Notes: generated from the letters alone by a model not told the origin. Counted from the first letter of the stretch, positions 45,955-57,203 are shown. The stretch: DNA of 64,000 nucleotides from Euclidia mi (GCA_944739405.2 OX123188.2:61771251-61835250), one strand, 5' to 3'. Program-made: numbers and translations.

Positions 45955-46470
45955 CTTCTTTCTTCATATTCTAATTCAAATAATGTGAGTTGATTAAAAT
46001 AAATATGAGCCCATAAAAAACTCCATGCCAATGCATGAAAACACAATATATCTCAGAAATAATAATTATATATATTAGATTGGTAAGTGCGATTGCCAAG
46101 TCAATCTTTTTATATAAAACATTAATGATTTTTAATTAACCGACTTGGTTAACAACTTTTTACGGTAGCGAGGCTTGTTTTTTTTTAAAGTATTGTTTTT
46201 TATGGGATCTCAATTCTTTTTGTAGATAGTCCTACTGTTGTCCTTTCCGGTACCTTCTACTTCTTGTACATCAACAACGAATGTTCTTAATTAAAGGCCT
46301 AACTGCAAATGTAATTTTGTAATCCTTCATATTTATATAGGATTGCAAAAATCGATTTTAAACTTTCGCGATTTGTATAAATCATACAAATTAATTTAGC
46401 GGGTCTTAATTGCGTTAACTTAACTTATTTAAGGTATAAATACCTATTTATTTCCGACGTTTCGCTCGTA

Positions 46471-47097
46471 TTGCACCGAGCGTGGAGACTATATGGTTTG
46501 GCGAAACACATAAGCAAGGTACTACAACCGTTAGTAGGCAAGACGCACTCGTTCGTGAAAGACTCTCCCCACTTTACTGAAATTATCAAGAGCATGAAAA
46601 GGGAACCGGACGAGGTGATGGTGAGTTTTGATGTAAAGTCACTATTCACCAATGTTCCTATTCATGATTGCCTTTACGTCCTAGAGAGGAAATTAAGGGA
46701 AAACGGTATGTCTAACGAATACATCGTTCTACTTAAAAATTGCTTGGATGGAAACTACTTCCTATATCGTGGGCAACATTACCTCCAGATCGATGGAGTG
46801 GCTATGGGTAGCCTTATAGCACCGGTAATGGCCAACATCTGGATAGAGCACTTTGAGGAATCCATAGACATGCCGGCGCCAAATGTGAAACTATGGAAAA
46901 GGTATGTCGACGATATCTTCTGCATCATGAAGGGCAACAAGCAGGACGTAGTACAATTCGCAGACAAATTGAACTCCATACATCCGAACATCCGATTCAC
47001 ATGCGAAATAGAGGTAGACGGATCGTTACCCTTTCTCGACGTTAAAGTAACAGTGAGAGATAATGGTACCCCTGGAGGCCTGGCACACTGTTTATAG
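46471..47097 (+). pseudogene. Penelope-like reverse transcriptase, N-terminally truncated
   Basis: 208-codon frame; the first few codons come from the inverted terminus. RT blocks are VMVSFDVKSLFTNVPIHDCL (first Asp), YFLYRGQHYLQIDGVAMGS, LIAPVMANIWIEHFEES, WKRYVDDIFCIMKG (YVDD active site) and SIHPNIRFTCEIEVDGSLPF. FDVxxLFTNVP and GxAMGSxxAPxMANI are diagnostic of Penelope-like RTs, which are related to telomerase. The frame is lost at GGLAHCL by a small indel; the next residues in another frame are TVYRKPTQTDRYLNANSHHH, as the family predicts. Confidence 0.93.
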
Positions 47098-47192
47098 GAA
47101 ACCTACACAAACCGACAGGTATCTCAACGCGAACTCGCACCACCATCCGCGGCAGTTGGATTCCGTTGTGTCTTCGTTAGTGAACAGAGCGT

Positions 47193-47811
47193 ATGGACCT
47201 ATGTGACCCTGAACAATTAAATAGTGAGCTGTCACATGTTCGGGAGGTACGAAGGCGCAACGGATACAAGAAAAACATACTCCGTCGGAAGAGGAACGAG
47301 CGTAAACCTGAAGTAAGCAGAGTGCCCGCTTACATGCCGTATCAAAAGGGAGTGAAGAACAAAGTTGGAACAGTACTCAAGAAGTACTCCATCAAGACTG
47401 TATACAGTCCTGGTCCTGCAATCTGCGTACCCCAAAGGATGTCATTCCACTCCAAACACCTGGCTTCTACAAAGTCGATTGCAGCTGTAGTAGTTCATAT
47501 ATAGGGCAGACTAAGCGTACAATCGCTGAAAGAGTAAGGAACATATCGCAGCTGTAAAAAACCGACCTATTACTAAGTCGGCGATAGCTGAGCATTTGTT
47601 GGAGTCTGGACCAAACCACTGGATAGAACTGCATCAACCACAAGTCTTATCCACCAATCGTCACTATTACTCCAGGATAGTACGTGAAGCGGTAGATTAC
47701 AGAACGGTAGGTAGCAATTTCAACCGGGAGGATGGATATAGATTATCGGCTACTTGGAATCCAGTCATCAGCAAATGTAAACACCGCCGCAGTGATAAAT
47801 CTCTAGTGTAG
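47193..47811 (+). pseudogene. Penelope-like GIY-YIG endonuclease, frameshifted
   Basis: Across several frames the order is LSHVREVRRRNGYKKNILRR, MPYQKGVKNKVGTVLKKYSI, a GIY-YIG core split by indels near 47450-47545 (the YIGQTK words lie around 47500 in another frame), then AEHLLESGPNHWIELHQPQ and RHYYSRIVREAV. It is closely related to the intact frame at 12303-12908. Inactive as it stands. Confidence 0.9.
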
Positions 47812-48330
47812 TGTGTCGGAGTTCCAACATTGCGAACTTAAATGAAGACCAAGTGAGGGTAGGTGCGCAAATTCGCACTTCCACAAGACGGTCTCTCCGT
47901 GACCACGCTCGGTGCAAGACAAGCAAAACGTCGGAAACAAATAGGTATTTATACCTTTCATAAGTTGAGTTAACGCGATTAAGACACGCTACATTATTTT
48001 GTAGGATTGCAAAGTTATTTGTGCAGTTGATTTATCTCGAGAACTGGATAGCAATTGAAAAATATTTAAGTTTTCCCTTGATTCATACACTAAACACTAA
48101 TTTATTGTATACTTAATTTGAAGCTTCTATGTCTGCTAGAAGTGCCTTAGACTTTTGACGATCGGTCAGTGAGTGACAAAATTAAGAAATTTGACTAATT
48201 ATAATTCTTAAATTACTGGTTCAAATTGACTAAATTTTGAATATCCCATGTTAAGACAATGCCTGCTTGGTTACTAAAAATCAGGTTTCTAGTTTTATCC
48301 ACAATGAAGTTACAGGGGGTCGAAAATGGC

Positions 48331-48713
48331 GATTATTCCCGGTGTCCACCCCCTGCTTGTCCACCGCGGGTGGACAGAGACACAAATATTTAAAAAAATT
48401 CTCGCTGTGCACCCCTGGGGGACAGCGAGAATTTTTTTAAATATTTGATTTTTAATAAACTAAGTTGACGGAGCCCTGCTTCGCAGGGCTCCTATTTTTG
48501 GGTTAAGGGTCAAAAGAGAACCTAACATAACCTATCTACCCGAATCAGAAGTGATGAAAAAACTCGTGTCTTTGTCCACCCGGGGTGGCCAGCGAAAATA
48601 ATTTAAAATTAATTCTCGCTGTCCCCCAGGGGTGCACAGCGAGAATTTTTTTAAATATTTGTGTCTCTGTCCACCCGCGGTGGACAAGCAGGGGGTGGAC
48701 ACCGGGAATAATC
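48331..48713. mobile_element. Mutator-like MITE with perfect 103-bp TIRs
   Basis: Bases 48331-48433 are identical to the reverse complement of 48611-48713. GAAAATGGC lies next to the left end (48322-48330) and one base beyond the right end (48715-48723), a likely 9-bp target duplication. Long TIRs with 9-bp duplications are typical of Mutator-like elements. Each arm is itself full of small palindromes (GTCCACCGCGGGTGGAC; ATTCTCGCTGT with ACAGCGAGAAT). The centre contains a further hairpin (48470-48492) and no ORF. Confidence 0.85.
48470..48498 (+). repeat. Hairpin followed by T-run, copy 1
   Basis: Arms GGAGCCCTG and CAGGGCTCC with loop CTTCG, followed by TATTTTTGGG. The same hairpin and about 50 bases after it recur at 59871-59945. 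It resembles an intrinsic terminator in form only; in this eukaryotic context it is part of a repeat. Confidence 0.85.
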
Positions 48714-49856
48714 AGAAAATGGCCAGAACTGCTTCGAGAAAGGGATGGTACGGCCGTGCCGCTTTTTTGCTTGACTTGGCGGGGGCACTGCTGTGCCCCC
48801 AGTTACGTTTATAGGGATAGATAAAGAGTTAGGAAGCCTTTTTATAACAACAAAGCAATATTTTTTCATACGTAATATTTCAGTAAATAGTTTTGGTGCG
48901 TATAAACCTATTAAGTATATCAAAGTTAATCCTCTAACATCACGGGTATCATATCAAGGCACAACAATGCATAAGAAGCGACCCGTAATTAAAAAAAATG
49001 TCATCAAATCAAACAGAGGTTTGAATTTGAAAATTGTTGACCAATATAGGGAATGCAGCGCAGAACTCTTAATACGAATGTAATATTAACGGAGAAATAT
49101 ATAATAATATTTTTGTATCGCAATGGAAAGTAGTGGGTCTCTCTTTGCAACTTAAAGTTGCGTTAAGATCCTAGTGGAGGGAGTATGTTCAACCCTCAAA
49201 ATCCACCAGGGTTTTTATAACTTCTCTTGGTGGCGGTTAAGTATAATTGTTGATTATCCGTTTCCAGTTATTACCAATTGTATTTTAATGTATTGGCTTT
49301 TGCGATATCAGGTCATTATCATATTTTTCCTAAAAATTTTGAATAAGTCCTTGGAATGATCAATATAATTGATAGTAGTTTACATACGGTGTGGATCTAT
49401 TACGAAGTAAAATGAATCACCGTGTATAATTGCACTGCAAACAGAACAAAAGATCTGAGCAATCTCTCGTTCATGTCATTGAAAGCAATTAAAATGCTTG
49501 GCTTGGTTGTTGACTTATCAATGATCGGATTATTGATACCGTTTTTACACAAAATGGCCATCAGACATTTTAGCAAAAAAAATTAAATCATGAATATTCA
49601 TCGCAAGGATAACCCTAATAACCTTACGACATTTCACAATTCTGCCTGGACTTCTCCATTCTTTACAAACAAACATTGCCTTAATTAAATGAGCTAACTT
49701 CTAATAAAGTATCAGTCTAAATAAAATTGTCGATTCATCATCATCAACCTTTCACAGTAGCTAGACATATGCCTCTCCTAATTTAGTTCAATATTAGGAT
49801 TTGTATACTATATACATAGGTATGTATATAGTATAGGTCGCAGTAGGGCAGTCAGG
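48714..49856. other. Two more GC hairpins, then AT-rich DNA
   Basis: GGTACGGCCGTGCC (about 48747) followed by a T-run, and GGGGGCAC-TGCT-GTGCCCCC (48780-48799), stand next to the Mutator-like MITE and may belong to an older enclosing repeat. From about 48830 on, no frame or repeat is supported. Confidence 0.5.
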
Positions 49857-49858
49857 TG

Positions 49859-50205
49859 ACTGCCTCTGTGGTCCTGCGGTAGTGTCAGCGACTGCGGATC
49901 ATGAGGTCTCGGGTTCGATTCCCGGGTCGAACAAAAAGTAATATTGGGTTTTTCTGTTCGGAATTATCCAATAGAAGTTCGGAGTCAGGGAGTTGGCGGT
50001 GTCACACCCCCGTGCCTCGGAAAGCACGTTAAGACGTTGGTCCTGCGCCCAATCTCTCTCCGGTCGTGTCGCATGTGGCGTCCCATCGGACTATGAGAGT
50101 GAGGGAATAGAGAGTGCACTTGTGTACGCGTACACACCTGTGCACTGTAAAGTTTCATATATAGACAAGCCGCCGTGGCCGAAATCGGTCAGGACGACAT
50201 TAAAT
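49859..50205 (+). repeat. tRNA-headed SINE, long-bodied family
   Basis: Head ACTGCCTCTGTGGTCCTGCG, B box GGGTTCGATTCCC, body motifs GGCGGTGTCACACCCCCGTG, CCTCGGAAAGCACGT and AATAGAGAGTGCAC, and a 3' end GCCGTGGCCGAAATCGGTCA followed by GGACGACATT. It shares the type of head with the 11500 copy but not the tail. Confidence 0.88.
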
Positions 50206-51059
50206 ACCATTATATACCACGCACCACACGGATTTTGTTAGATTGATTGTTGTAAAGAGTTTGGTGTTGAGTTTTTCTTCTCAAAGATACTATTTGCTTC
50301 GTTTGTTTTCCTTGATCACCTCTTGCGACACCCACGGAATGAAATGGAAAAGTGACACTTTCTTTTCTAAATCCGTCACCACACAAGAATAACCTATTAC
50401 AAATGCGCAACACTAATAAATTTATTCGAATACGTATTAAACTAGGATTTGTTTGTTAGCACTTCTCAGATCTGCAGCGACACACAATAGACTTGCATTG
50501 TATCTGCAATGGAGGTTTGCCGTTGCTCACAAAACGTAAGGTTTTGTCATTCAATTTGTTAATAGACTGCAAGCTGGACTCGCTCTCAAAGATAGGTGGA
50601 CAATAAGCTTCGAGTTCTGAAGCGAAATAATTAAACCTGCCATGGCACCTCTGAGTAATACGCTTGTATCGTTGACTAGTCGGAATTTGACTAGAAAATA
50701 CAGATCTGATATAGCTACGGACATGCTTTCTGATCTCTTGTTCAATAATTGTGTATAACTGTTGTGCATAGGATGTTTTCAGATTATTTTTACATAAACC
50801 ATTATATATTATACAAAATGTCAAGTATGCCATGAGCCCATGATAGTATGGAATAAAGGTCATGGCGCACTGTTCTGGTAACGTAACGGCCCAGCTCCAG
50901 CATGGACCTACCACGAATGTTGTGATATCGTTTAACGCGCTGACAGCCAGCCGTTAGTTGTTTATACTGACGATATGAAGTATATTTAACGACACGAATC
51001 AATTTTGAAATAAAAATACAGTTTACGGATTTTATCGGGCTATATTACTTTGACTGGAA
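50206..51059. other. No recognised gene
   Basis: A 152-codon minus-strand frame (50456-50914) is longer than most chance frames but has no recognised motif, and overlapping frames compete with it. It may be decayed element sequence upstream of the PLE terminus. Confidence 0.35.
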
Positions 51060-51300
51060 TTACAATTCAACCGAATGATCTAGAAACTACATTATTTATT
51101 ACTATCCAACGTTTCGGTTTCTTTGTAGGAATCGTGGTCACGGAAGACTGTGGTGATATATTTTGTCTTTTTCTTGAACGTAGAAATTATCTCAAAGTAC
51201 CCGAACATTGTTAAACTATTGGTGTTAGTATTAACGCAGAATGAGCTCACGGTGTAATGATGTCTTTTGGTTTCTTTGTCCTTCTTGGGTTTCATTAGAC
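51060..51300 (-). mobile_element. Penelope-like element 3' terminus
   Basis: On the minus strand TTCCGTGACCACGATTCC (51147-51130), then CCGAAACGTTGGATAG, matches the terminal layout of the PLEs at 12195 and 47902. The preceding frame (VFRDHDSYKETETLDSNK at its end) is the kind of C-terminus found there. No GIY-YIG or RT part remains. Confidence 0.7.
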
Positions 51301-51506
51301 TGATGACAGTTATTAGCTCGATAAATCTGTAAACTTTAGTTTAATTTCAATGTGTAACATTCACGTACACCCAAGAAGATAATGTGGCACGATTTAATGG
51401 TCAAAGAGTGACAAGTCGATCGCTGGTTTGAAGCGGTGCCGTTGCGGTGCTTGTATAGTGTGCCATGACATCAAAATTGTGAAAAGAAATAATTTTATAT
51501 GTCATA

Positions 51507-52397
51507 TACATCGTTGTTTTTTTAAGTATTTTTCAGGGTGTGTATTGTATATTACTGTATATGATACGATGAATACTATTTCTCGGTACTCCATGAAGAT
51601 ATACATAATTATGGCTTTCGATTAAAAAATGTTCAGTGGCAATATGAAATACATTTCGTTTTATATATTTCATTTTTAAAACATTGCTACTTTCCAAGAT
51701 AGTAGAGCCATGCTGAATTCAGCATGAATGGGCCGGCTCGACCGGGGAAGTGCGGGTAGTACTTCCCCGGTCGAGCCGGCCTCACAGAAAATCGACGTAA
51801 AGTAACAGTATCTAAACTGTTGCGTTTCGTTCGGTGAGTGAGAGTGCCGGAGGCCCTATCCCCTATTCCTTCTCCCTCATCCCACTCCTCATCCTATCCC
51901 TTTTCCCAACCCCAAGGGGCGGCAACGCACTTGTGACTCCTGTGGTGTTGCTTGCGTCCATGGGCGGCGGTAATTGCTTACCATCAGGCAATCCGTCTGC
52001 TCGTTTGCCACCTATTAAAATAAAAAAAAATAAAAAGAACGACCGGTGCAATTCCGAAATATCTGACAGTATAGCAACGGAATCACATTTAATTTAAAGG
52101 AGGAAAACAATAAATTAATAAATACATCGTTGTTTTTTTAAGTATTTTTAAGGGTGTGTACTGTATATTACTGTATATGATACGATGAATACTATTTCTC
52201 GGTACTCCATGAAGATATACATAATTATGGCTTTCGATAAAAAAATGTTTAGTGGCAATATGAAACACATTTCGTTTTATATATTTCATTTTAAAACATT
52301 GCTACAAAAGAACGACCGGTGCAATTCCGAAATATCTGACAATATAGCAACGGAATCACATTTAATTTAAAGGAGGAAAACAATAAATTAATAAACG
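51507..52397 (+). repeat. Tandem duplication, about 275-bp unit, first copy split by an insertion
   Basis: Unit 1 is 51507-51690 plus about 52031-52122; unit 2 is 52123-52397, uninterrupted. The two are about 96% identical by eye (shared words GATACGATGAATACTATTTC, GAACGACCGGTGCAATTCCG, AATTTAAAGGAGGAAAACAA). In unit 2 ATTGCTAC is followed directly by AAAAGAACG; in unit 1 the insertion 51691-52030 lies between. Confidence 0.9.
51691..52030 (+). mobile_element. Poly-A-tailed repeat insertion with a 21-bp perfect hairpin
   Basis: Bases 51731-51751 and 51761-51781 are perfect inverted copies around GGCCGGCTCGACCGG. Downstream motifs CTCACAGAAAATCGACGT, GCGTTTCGTTCGGTGAGTG, CCATGGGCGGCGGTAATTGC, TTACCATCAGG and CGTCTGCTCGTTTGCC are those of a very common lepidopteran interspersed repeat, and it ends in an A-rich tail. 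No ORF. The empty site is in the adjacent duplicate. Confidence 0.85.
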
Positions 52398-54040
52398 ACG
52401 GAAGCAATATTCGACAGGCCAAAATATTAATAAATGGCAATTCTATTTCTGTAATCCATTTCTATAAATGTATACATAGATTTGCATAACTAAATAAATT
52501 GATAGATAGTTTTTTATTTTAGAGAGAGAAATAATTGCTGCAAAGCAGCAGATTCATAGCTTGCTATTAAAGCAGCAGCTAAAACGCTGTAGAATCCAGT
52601 TTTATTAAATATGCATCCGCATTTAATGATATAAACTCGATGCGGCGTTTAATTTAAATACTAATTAGTCAACTGGCAATTATCTTCCCACACGTAAGAA
52701 ATGTGTTCCTGAAGATTCAGAATAATTAATTGATCTGCTGAGCCTATGGATTAATACTATTCAATTAAATTATTTAAAAAAATATATTAAAATTTAAGCG
52801 ACGGACATCATCAACAGCCTGTAGTTAGAAATTTTAATTTAGATTTCTCCGATATGGATATTGGCAAGTACTCTATATATTTTTTTACAAAACGGCTACA
52901 ACTTCAGCTTCGTCATTTAACAGAATACAATGAAAAAAACCTTTGACCTTTACAATAATTATCGTTGAATCATTTATTAAAATTAAGTATATTTTTGGCT
53001 TTTAGGACATCACGATTACAAGAGCGTCGCAATAAAGCCGAGTTTATTGCTAACCCTGACATTTTCATAGGCATTCCTGAGAATATTCGTCACAGTAGGT
53101 ATCGTTACAATGTTTCTTATAAATAGGGTCATATTTTCTCAAGATGTTAAGGGTCGATACTAACTCTACACGTAGGCGGATTTGACCTCTTACGAGAAAA
53201 TTTACTGGATAAAGACATGCATTTCACACATAACAGATGCATAACAGAGAACAAATAAAAATATTCTGCATTGGAGAAAATAATTTTACAAAGAACAAAC
53301 GTTTTTAAAGACATTTTGTAAAACTGAGCTGAAAATAAGCGTGTGTGACAACTAAACATTCTAGATATGTCTTTGAAAAGTACAAATACAAGGATTTTTC
53401 AATTAGTTCTTTGGCTCGAGGAACGTATTGTTTCTAAAAGAACTTTTACAGAATCTGTAGACAGTGATAGTACAAATAATTTTGCCACCGTCGTATTCAA
53501 TTTTCTGTCGCACCCTCAAAGCAAACACATCTATAGAGACAATATACAATCATACACGACATATCAATAACGTGATCGGACGTGGTTTGTTGAAATTAAT
53601 ATGATATCGATCATTCGATTTGATTGTACGGCAAGTGATGGTGGACGACACGGGTTGATCACGGCCAGTATACAACCGTATTCCTAAATTAAACTACTCG
53701 ATTTTGCGCAGTTCTGTGATCTGGTTTGAACTGACATTCATTGAGTGTATTTTGGCTTGATTTGTTTGTAACGTGCAATAGAATCAGATTTGACACAAAT
53801 GCTTTATAAAATTTTGCCTGTGCCTACTTTCGATCTTTAACGTAAAGAAGATAATGTGTATTTAAATCCTGTTGGTAAGATTATTTTTCAGAGTTATTCA
53901 CTTGTGCTTTTTTGAATCTATCTAAGTCTATTTACTGAGCATGACAGTAATTTCATATACAAACAATAACATTCATGCCATCAAAAATTATACAATTTCT
54001 CCAAAATTGTGTCATTAACTTAATTGCTTGTGTGATTGAA
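52398..54040. other. No recognised gene
   Basis: AT-rich. A 67-codon frame at 53367-53570 (MSLKSTNTRIFQLVLWLEER...) was noticed but has no recognised motif. Confidence 0.4.
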
Positions 54041-55724
54041 GACAAAAGAATAAAAATAATAATTTGAAAAATAACTGAAACAAAATAGAAAGAAGAAGAA
54101 GTTTTAGGAAACTGAAACAATGTTCTTTTACCGCATCTAACCTCTCAAAATAGATAATGACTGCACTGTTTTGGTTGCTTACGATACGAATGCAGTTTTT
54201 ACGTTAGTGCGTTATTACTTAGGCAACTCTACCAGCGTTCAAACGAAATTGAGTCATGAGAAATACATCATTCAAAGTAGGAAGTTACAAGAACTGATAG
54301 GAAGAATAACACCACCTTCAGACTATACTGGCAACACCACTTGTAATCATCAATTTCATCCCAGAATAAAGAATCTTTTGAACACCATTTTCACACGTGA
54401 CGAGAACTCACTTTTGGAGAAGGGATTAAAGTATAGTATTCCTCAAAAAGTTACGCAATATTCTTTGGAAACATTGGCGGTGGATGCAGAAATAGCTATT
54501 ACCAGAAATAAAAAAGATAACATAGTCAAGAGTTTAGCTGCCCATCAGTTAAAAACATACAAATCGACTAATTTCATTAACTGCGAATTAAAAATATATA
54601 AATCCATCCAAAATAAAATTCAACAAAATGATTTGGTGGTAAATAAGGCGGATAAAGGCAACACCGTAGTAATTATGTCTAGATCGCAGTATAATAGCAA
54701 AGTACAAGATGTAATACACACCGAAGATTTCCAGCGTCTGCCCTACGATCCTACCAAACGATTTCATGCAGAATTAAAACTCAGTATCAAGTCAAGTACT
54801 TACCTTTTTCCACAAAACTGCTATTTAGCGAAAAGTCTTATACCGATGAACCCTCAGTGTCCGCTGTTGTATGGTTTACCAAAAATACATAAAGATCAGG
54901 TGCCCATCCGTCCAGTCGTCTCATATGTCAACGCTCCAGCTTATAAATTAGCGAAATATTTAAACGGATTGATTAAAGAGAAGACGTCATTCACCGCAAA
55001 ATACAGGCTGAAAAATAGTTATGATTTGATTAGCAAAATAAAACACATCTGTCTACCTAGAAACACAAAACTCGTGTCTTTGGATGTAAAAAGCTTATAT
55101 ACAAATGTCCCGTATAAAGAATGTTTAGTTATAATTAAAAATCTGCTGGGAAGAAATAGAATACACCCAGAACAGATTCAGAATATTTTGAAATTAACCG
55201 AGTTATGCAGTAAACAAAATTATTTTCAATTCAACAACGAGTACTACTTACAGAAGGAGGGTTTGGCCATGGGTTCACTGCTTAGTCCGTTGTTAGCAGA
55301 TATCTTTATGAATAACTACGAACACGAGCATTTGGTAAAAGAACCGAACATCTTATATTATTATAGATTCGTGGACGATATTTTGCTGGCTTGGAAGGGC
55401 ACAGAACGTCAGCTTCACTGTTTTCTTACAAGAATTAATAGTATACACCCCAAAATTTAATTCGAATTGGAGATAGAACAAAACAGCTCAATAAACTTCT
55501 TAGATTTGACTATCAAAAGGGAGGGTACCTCACACTCATTTGAAATTTATCGTAAACCGACGTATACAGATAGTACAATACCAGCATCGTCCTGTCATCC
55601 ATCGCAACACAAAATGGCAGCATTTCACAGTATGATTCATAGATTATTAAATGTACCACTGAATATAGAATCATATAACAGAGAATTAAAAATTATTTAT
55701 CATATAGCTCAATCCAACGGGTAG
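54041..55724 (+). pseudogene. Penelope-like reverse transcriptase
   Basis: The frame is open from 54041; no conventional ATG lies near its start and the true start is probably lost or upstream. N-terminal Penelope region contains NDLVVNKADKGNTVVIMSR. RT blocks: CPLLYGLPKIHKDQVPIRPV, SYVNAPAYKLAKYLNGLI, KLVSLDVKSLYTNVPYKECL (Asp), YYLQKEGLAMGSLLSPLLAD and YYYRFVDDILLAWKG (FVDD). A TAA at 55458-55460 interrupts it after SIHPKI; the same frame continues FELEIEQNSSINFLDLTIKR and IYRKPTYTDSTIP. All RT catalytic residues are retained, so decay is slight. Confidence 0.94.
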
Positions 55725-55749
55725 GTATAGTAAACGCCTAATTGACAAG

Positions 55750-56440
55750 ATGATTAGAGGAAAACAACTTAGAATGGCCAAGTCACTTTTATATCCCTCT
55801 ATAAAAGAACCTATAAATAATACCGCTGTTCTTACCTATTTTGGAAGCATAACTGACCGTATGGCGCGTATACTGAGGAGGAACGGTATCAGATCAGCCT
55901 ATAAACCATACAAAACGTTAAAATTTCTTTGCAATGGTAAAGATAAAGTATGCAAGAACAAAAAGTCCGGTATTTACTGCTTAACTTGCGACCAATGCCA
56001 AAATAAGTACATAGGACAGACGGGTCGAAGTTTTGAGCTGAGATATAAAAAACATTTAGCAGCGTTTAGAAACAACCAGCCGGAAAAGTCTCATTTTGCC
56101 GAGCATTTACTTGAATCGGGTCCATACCTTAAATAGCGGACATTCATTTGACGTCATACACACTTATCAAAAGGGTATTAGAATGTGCGTATTGGAACAA
56201 TTAGAGATTTTAAAGCGGGACAAGCATACATTACTGAACGATCAAACCAACTTTAACGGGTCCCCATTGCTGAATATATTCGCACACCGTCATAATGACT
56301 CACATCAGTCGAGCAACGGAGGGAGGGGATTAGAAAGTGCAATCGTTTATAAGACATGCCCACGGTTGGAAAGCGCTCAGTCGTTGCCCATCGTTCCTGA
56401 GGATGCCTCGTGCAGAGGCGAAAAACGTGTCGAAGAATAG
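55750..56440 (+). pseudogene. Penelope-like GIY-YIG endonuclease
   Basis: Frame 55750-56136 contains MARILRRNGIRSAYKPYKTL, then SGIYCLTCDQCQNKYIGQTG and RSFELRYKKH, SHFAEHLLESG: the GIY and YIG motifs, the catalytic arginine, and the extra cysteines and histidines (CxxC...H...H) peculiar to Penelope endonucleases. A one-base insertion near 56133 shifts the end into frame 56096-56440 (NSGHSFDVIHTYQKGIRMC, LEQLEILKRDKHTLLNDQ), which is the expected final segment. The hammerhead-like sequence overlaps the last codons. Confidence 0.93.
56396..56432 (+). ncRNA. Hammerhead-ribozyme-like core at the PLE 3' end
   Basis: CTGAGGA (56397-56403) fits CUGANGA; GCCTC and GAGGC (56405-56409, 56415-56419) can form stem II with loop GTGCA; GAAA (56420-56423) follows directly; then AACGTGTC, where the family-like CACGTG stem III has one C-to-A change and TC would be the cleavage site. 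TTC (56394-56396) can pair with GAA (56432-56434) as the base of stem I. One extra T stands between the core and stem II. Hammerheads in Penelope-like termini are known; activity of this copy is unknown. Confidence 0.6.
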
Positions 56441-57203
56441 TCGGCGCATACAGCGGGATACTGCAAGTCAGGTATCTTCCTGGAACCCATACCGTTCCTA
56501 TATCCCTTATCCTTTTAGAGGAGTTCGATATTGTCAACCTTTTTCTATTGCAATAGTTGGGGTGGTCAATTCGAGGGTGCGTGGTGGGTTCCTCTTTCCT
56601 TCCATTAGAAATTGAGTCTGATGAATTCTTACGCATGATATTTTACATGACCTTGCATGTGAATTTCTTAGACAGTCTGCAGTCTTCATAAAAACGAATG
56701 TGCAGTTCCCCGAAACACTCGAAACTAAACGTCTCAATTAAAATAATTATAGGTACGTACTATGCACATGCCTCGTATTAAATACTAAAATCTTAGTGAT
56801 AATGCTACTAAGAATGAATAACAAATATCTGTAAATCTGTTGTAGGTAAAAGGGTTCTATATAGTTTTAGGAATGTTTAATATCAATTTCGAAGTGCTAA
56901 ATTATAAATTTAAGAGTGAATATGTAATTCAAAGTGCTACAAATTAAAACAATAAATAACGCAGTTGTTCACGAACATAGATTAATACATTCTAGATATC
57001 ATTATTGAAATTACTAACTTTAATAAATATATTAAGGAATTAGTATATTTATACTAAGAAAACTCAATCCAAGCCTAAATTTGTACTTTGTAAATGGGCC
57101 GAAACTATCAGTGTTTGAAATTAAATTATATAAATACCGATTGACGTACAAAGCTGAGTCATGGTCGATTAATACTGGCTATATCAGAAGGTTCTAAAGC
57201 GCT
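56441..57203. other. No recognised gene
   Basis: AT-rich after the PLE end. Overlapping frames at 56253-56737 are shadows or chance. Confidence 0.4.

Larger units (their letters stand above)
46393..47995 (+). mobile_element. Penelope-like element with inverted termini, 5'-truncated
   Basis: A terminal block of about 92 bp is present at the right end in sense (47902-47995) and at the left end inverted (46393-46484), about 88% identical by eye, sharing CCACGCTCGGTGCAA, CAAATAGGTATTTATACC and GTTAACGCGATTAAGAC. The coding part starts abruptly at YGLAKHISKVL in the RT, so the N-terminal third is missing and the inverted terminus is joined directly to it. Confidence 0.88.
54041..56440 (+). mobile_element. 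Penelope-like element, nearly full-length coding region
   Basis: RT (54041-55724) and GIY-YIG endonuclease (55750-56440) in sense order, with one stop and two or three small frameshifts, followed by a hammerhead-like core at 56396-56432. This family differs clearly from the two PLEs at 12195 and 46393. No second terminal copy was found upstream of the ORF. It lies in the proposed last intron of the Beat-like gene. Confidence 0.9.

Noticed and set aside
48470..48498. Intrinsic (rho-independent) terminator, hinting at bacterial DNA
   Set aside because: The surroundings are clearly insect nuclear DNA and the hairpin is part of a dispersed repeat.
50456..50914. 152-codon minus-strand ORF
   Set aside because: No motif, no codon bias visible and competing frames; kept only as an unclassified stretch.
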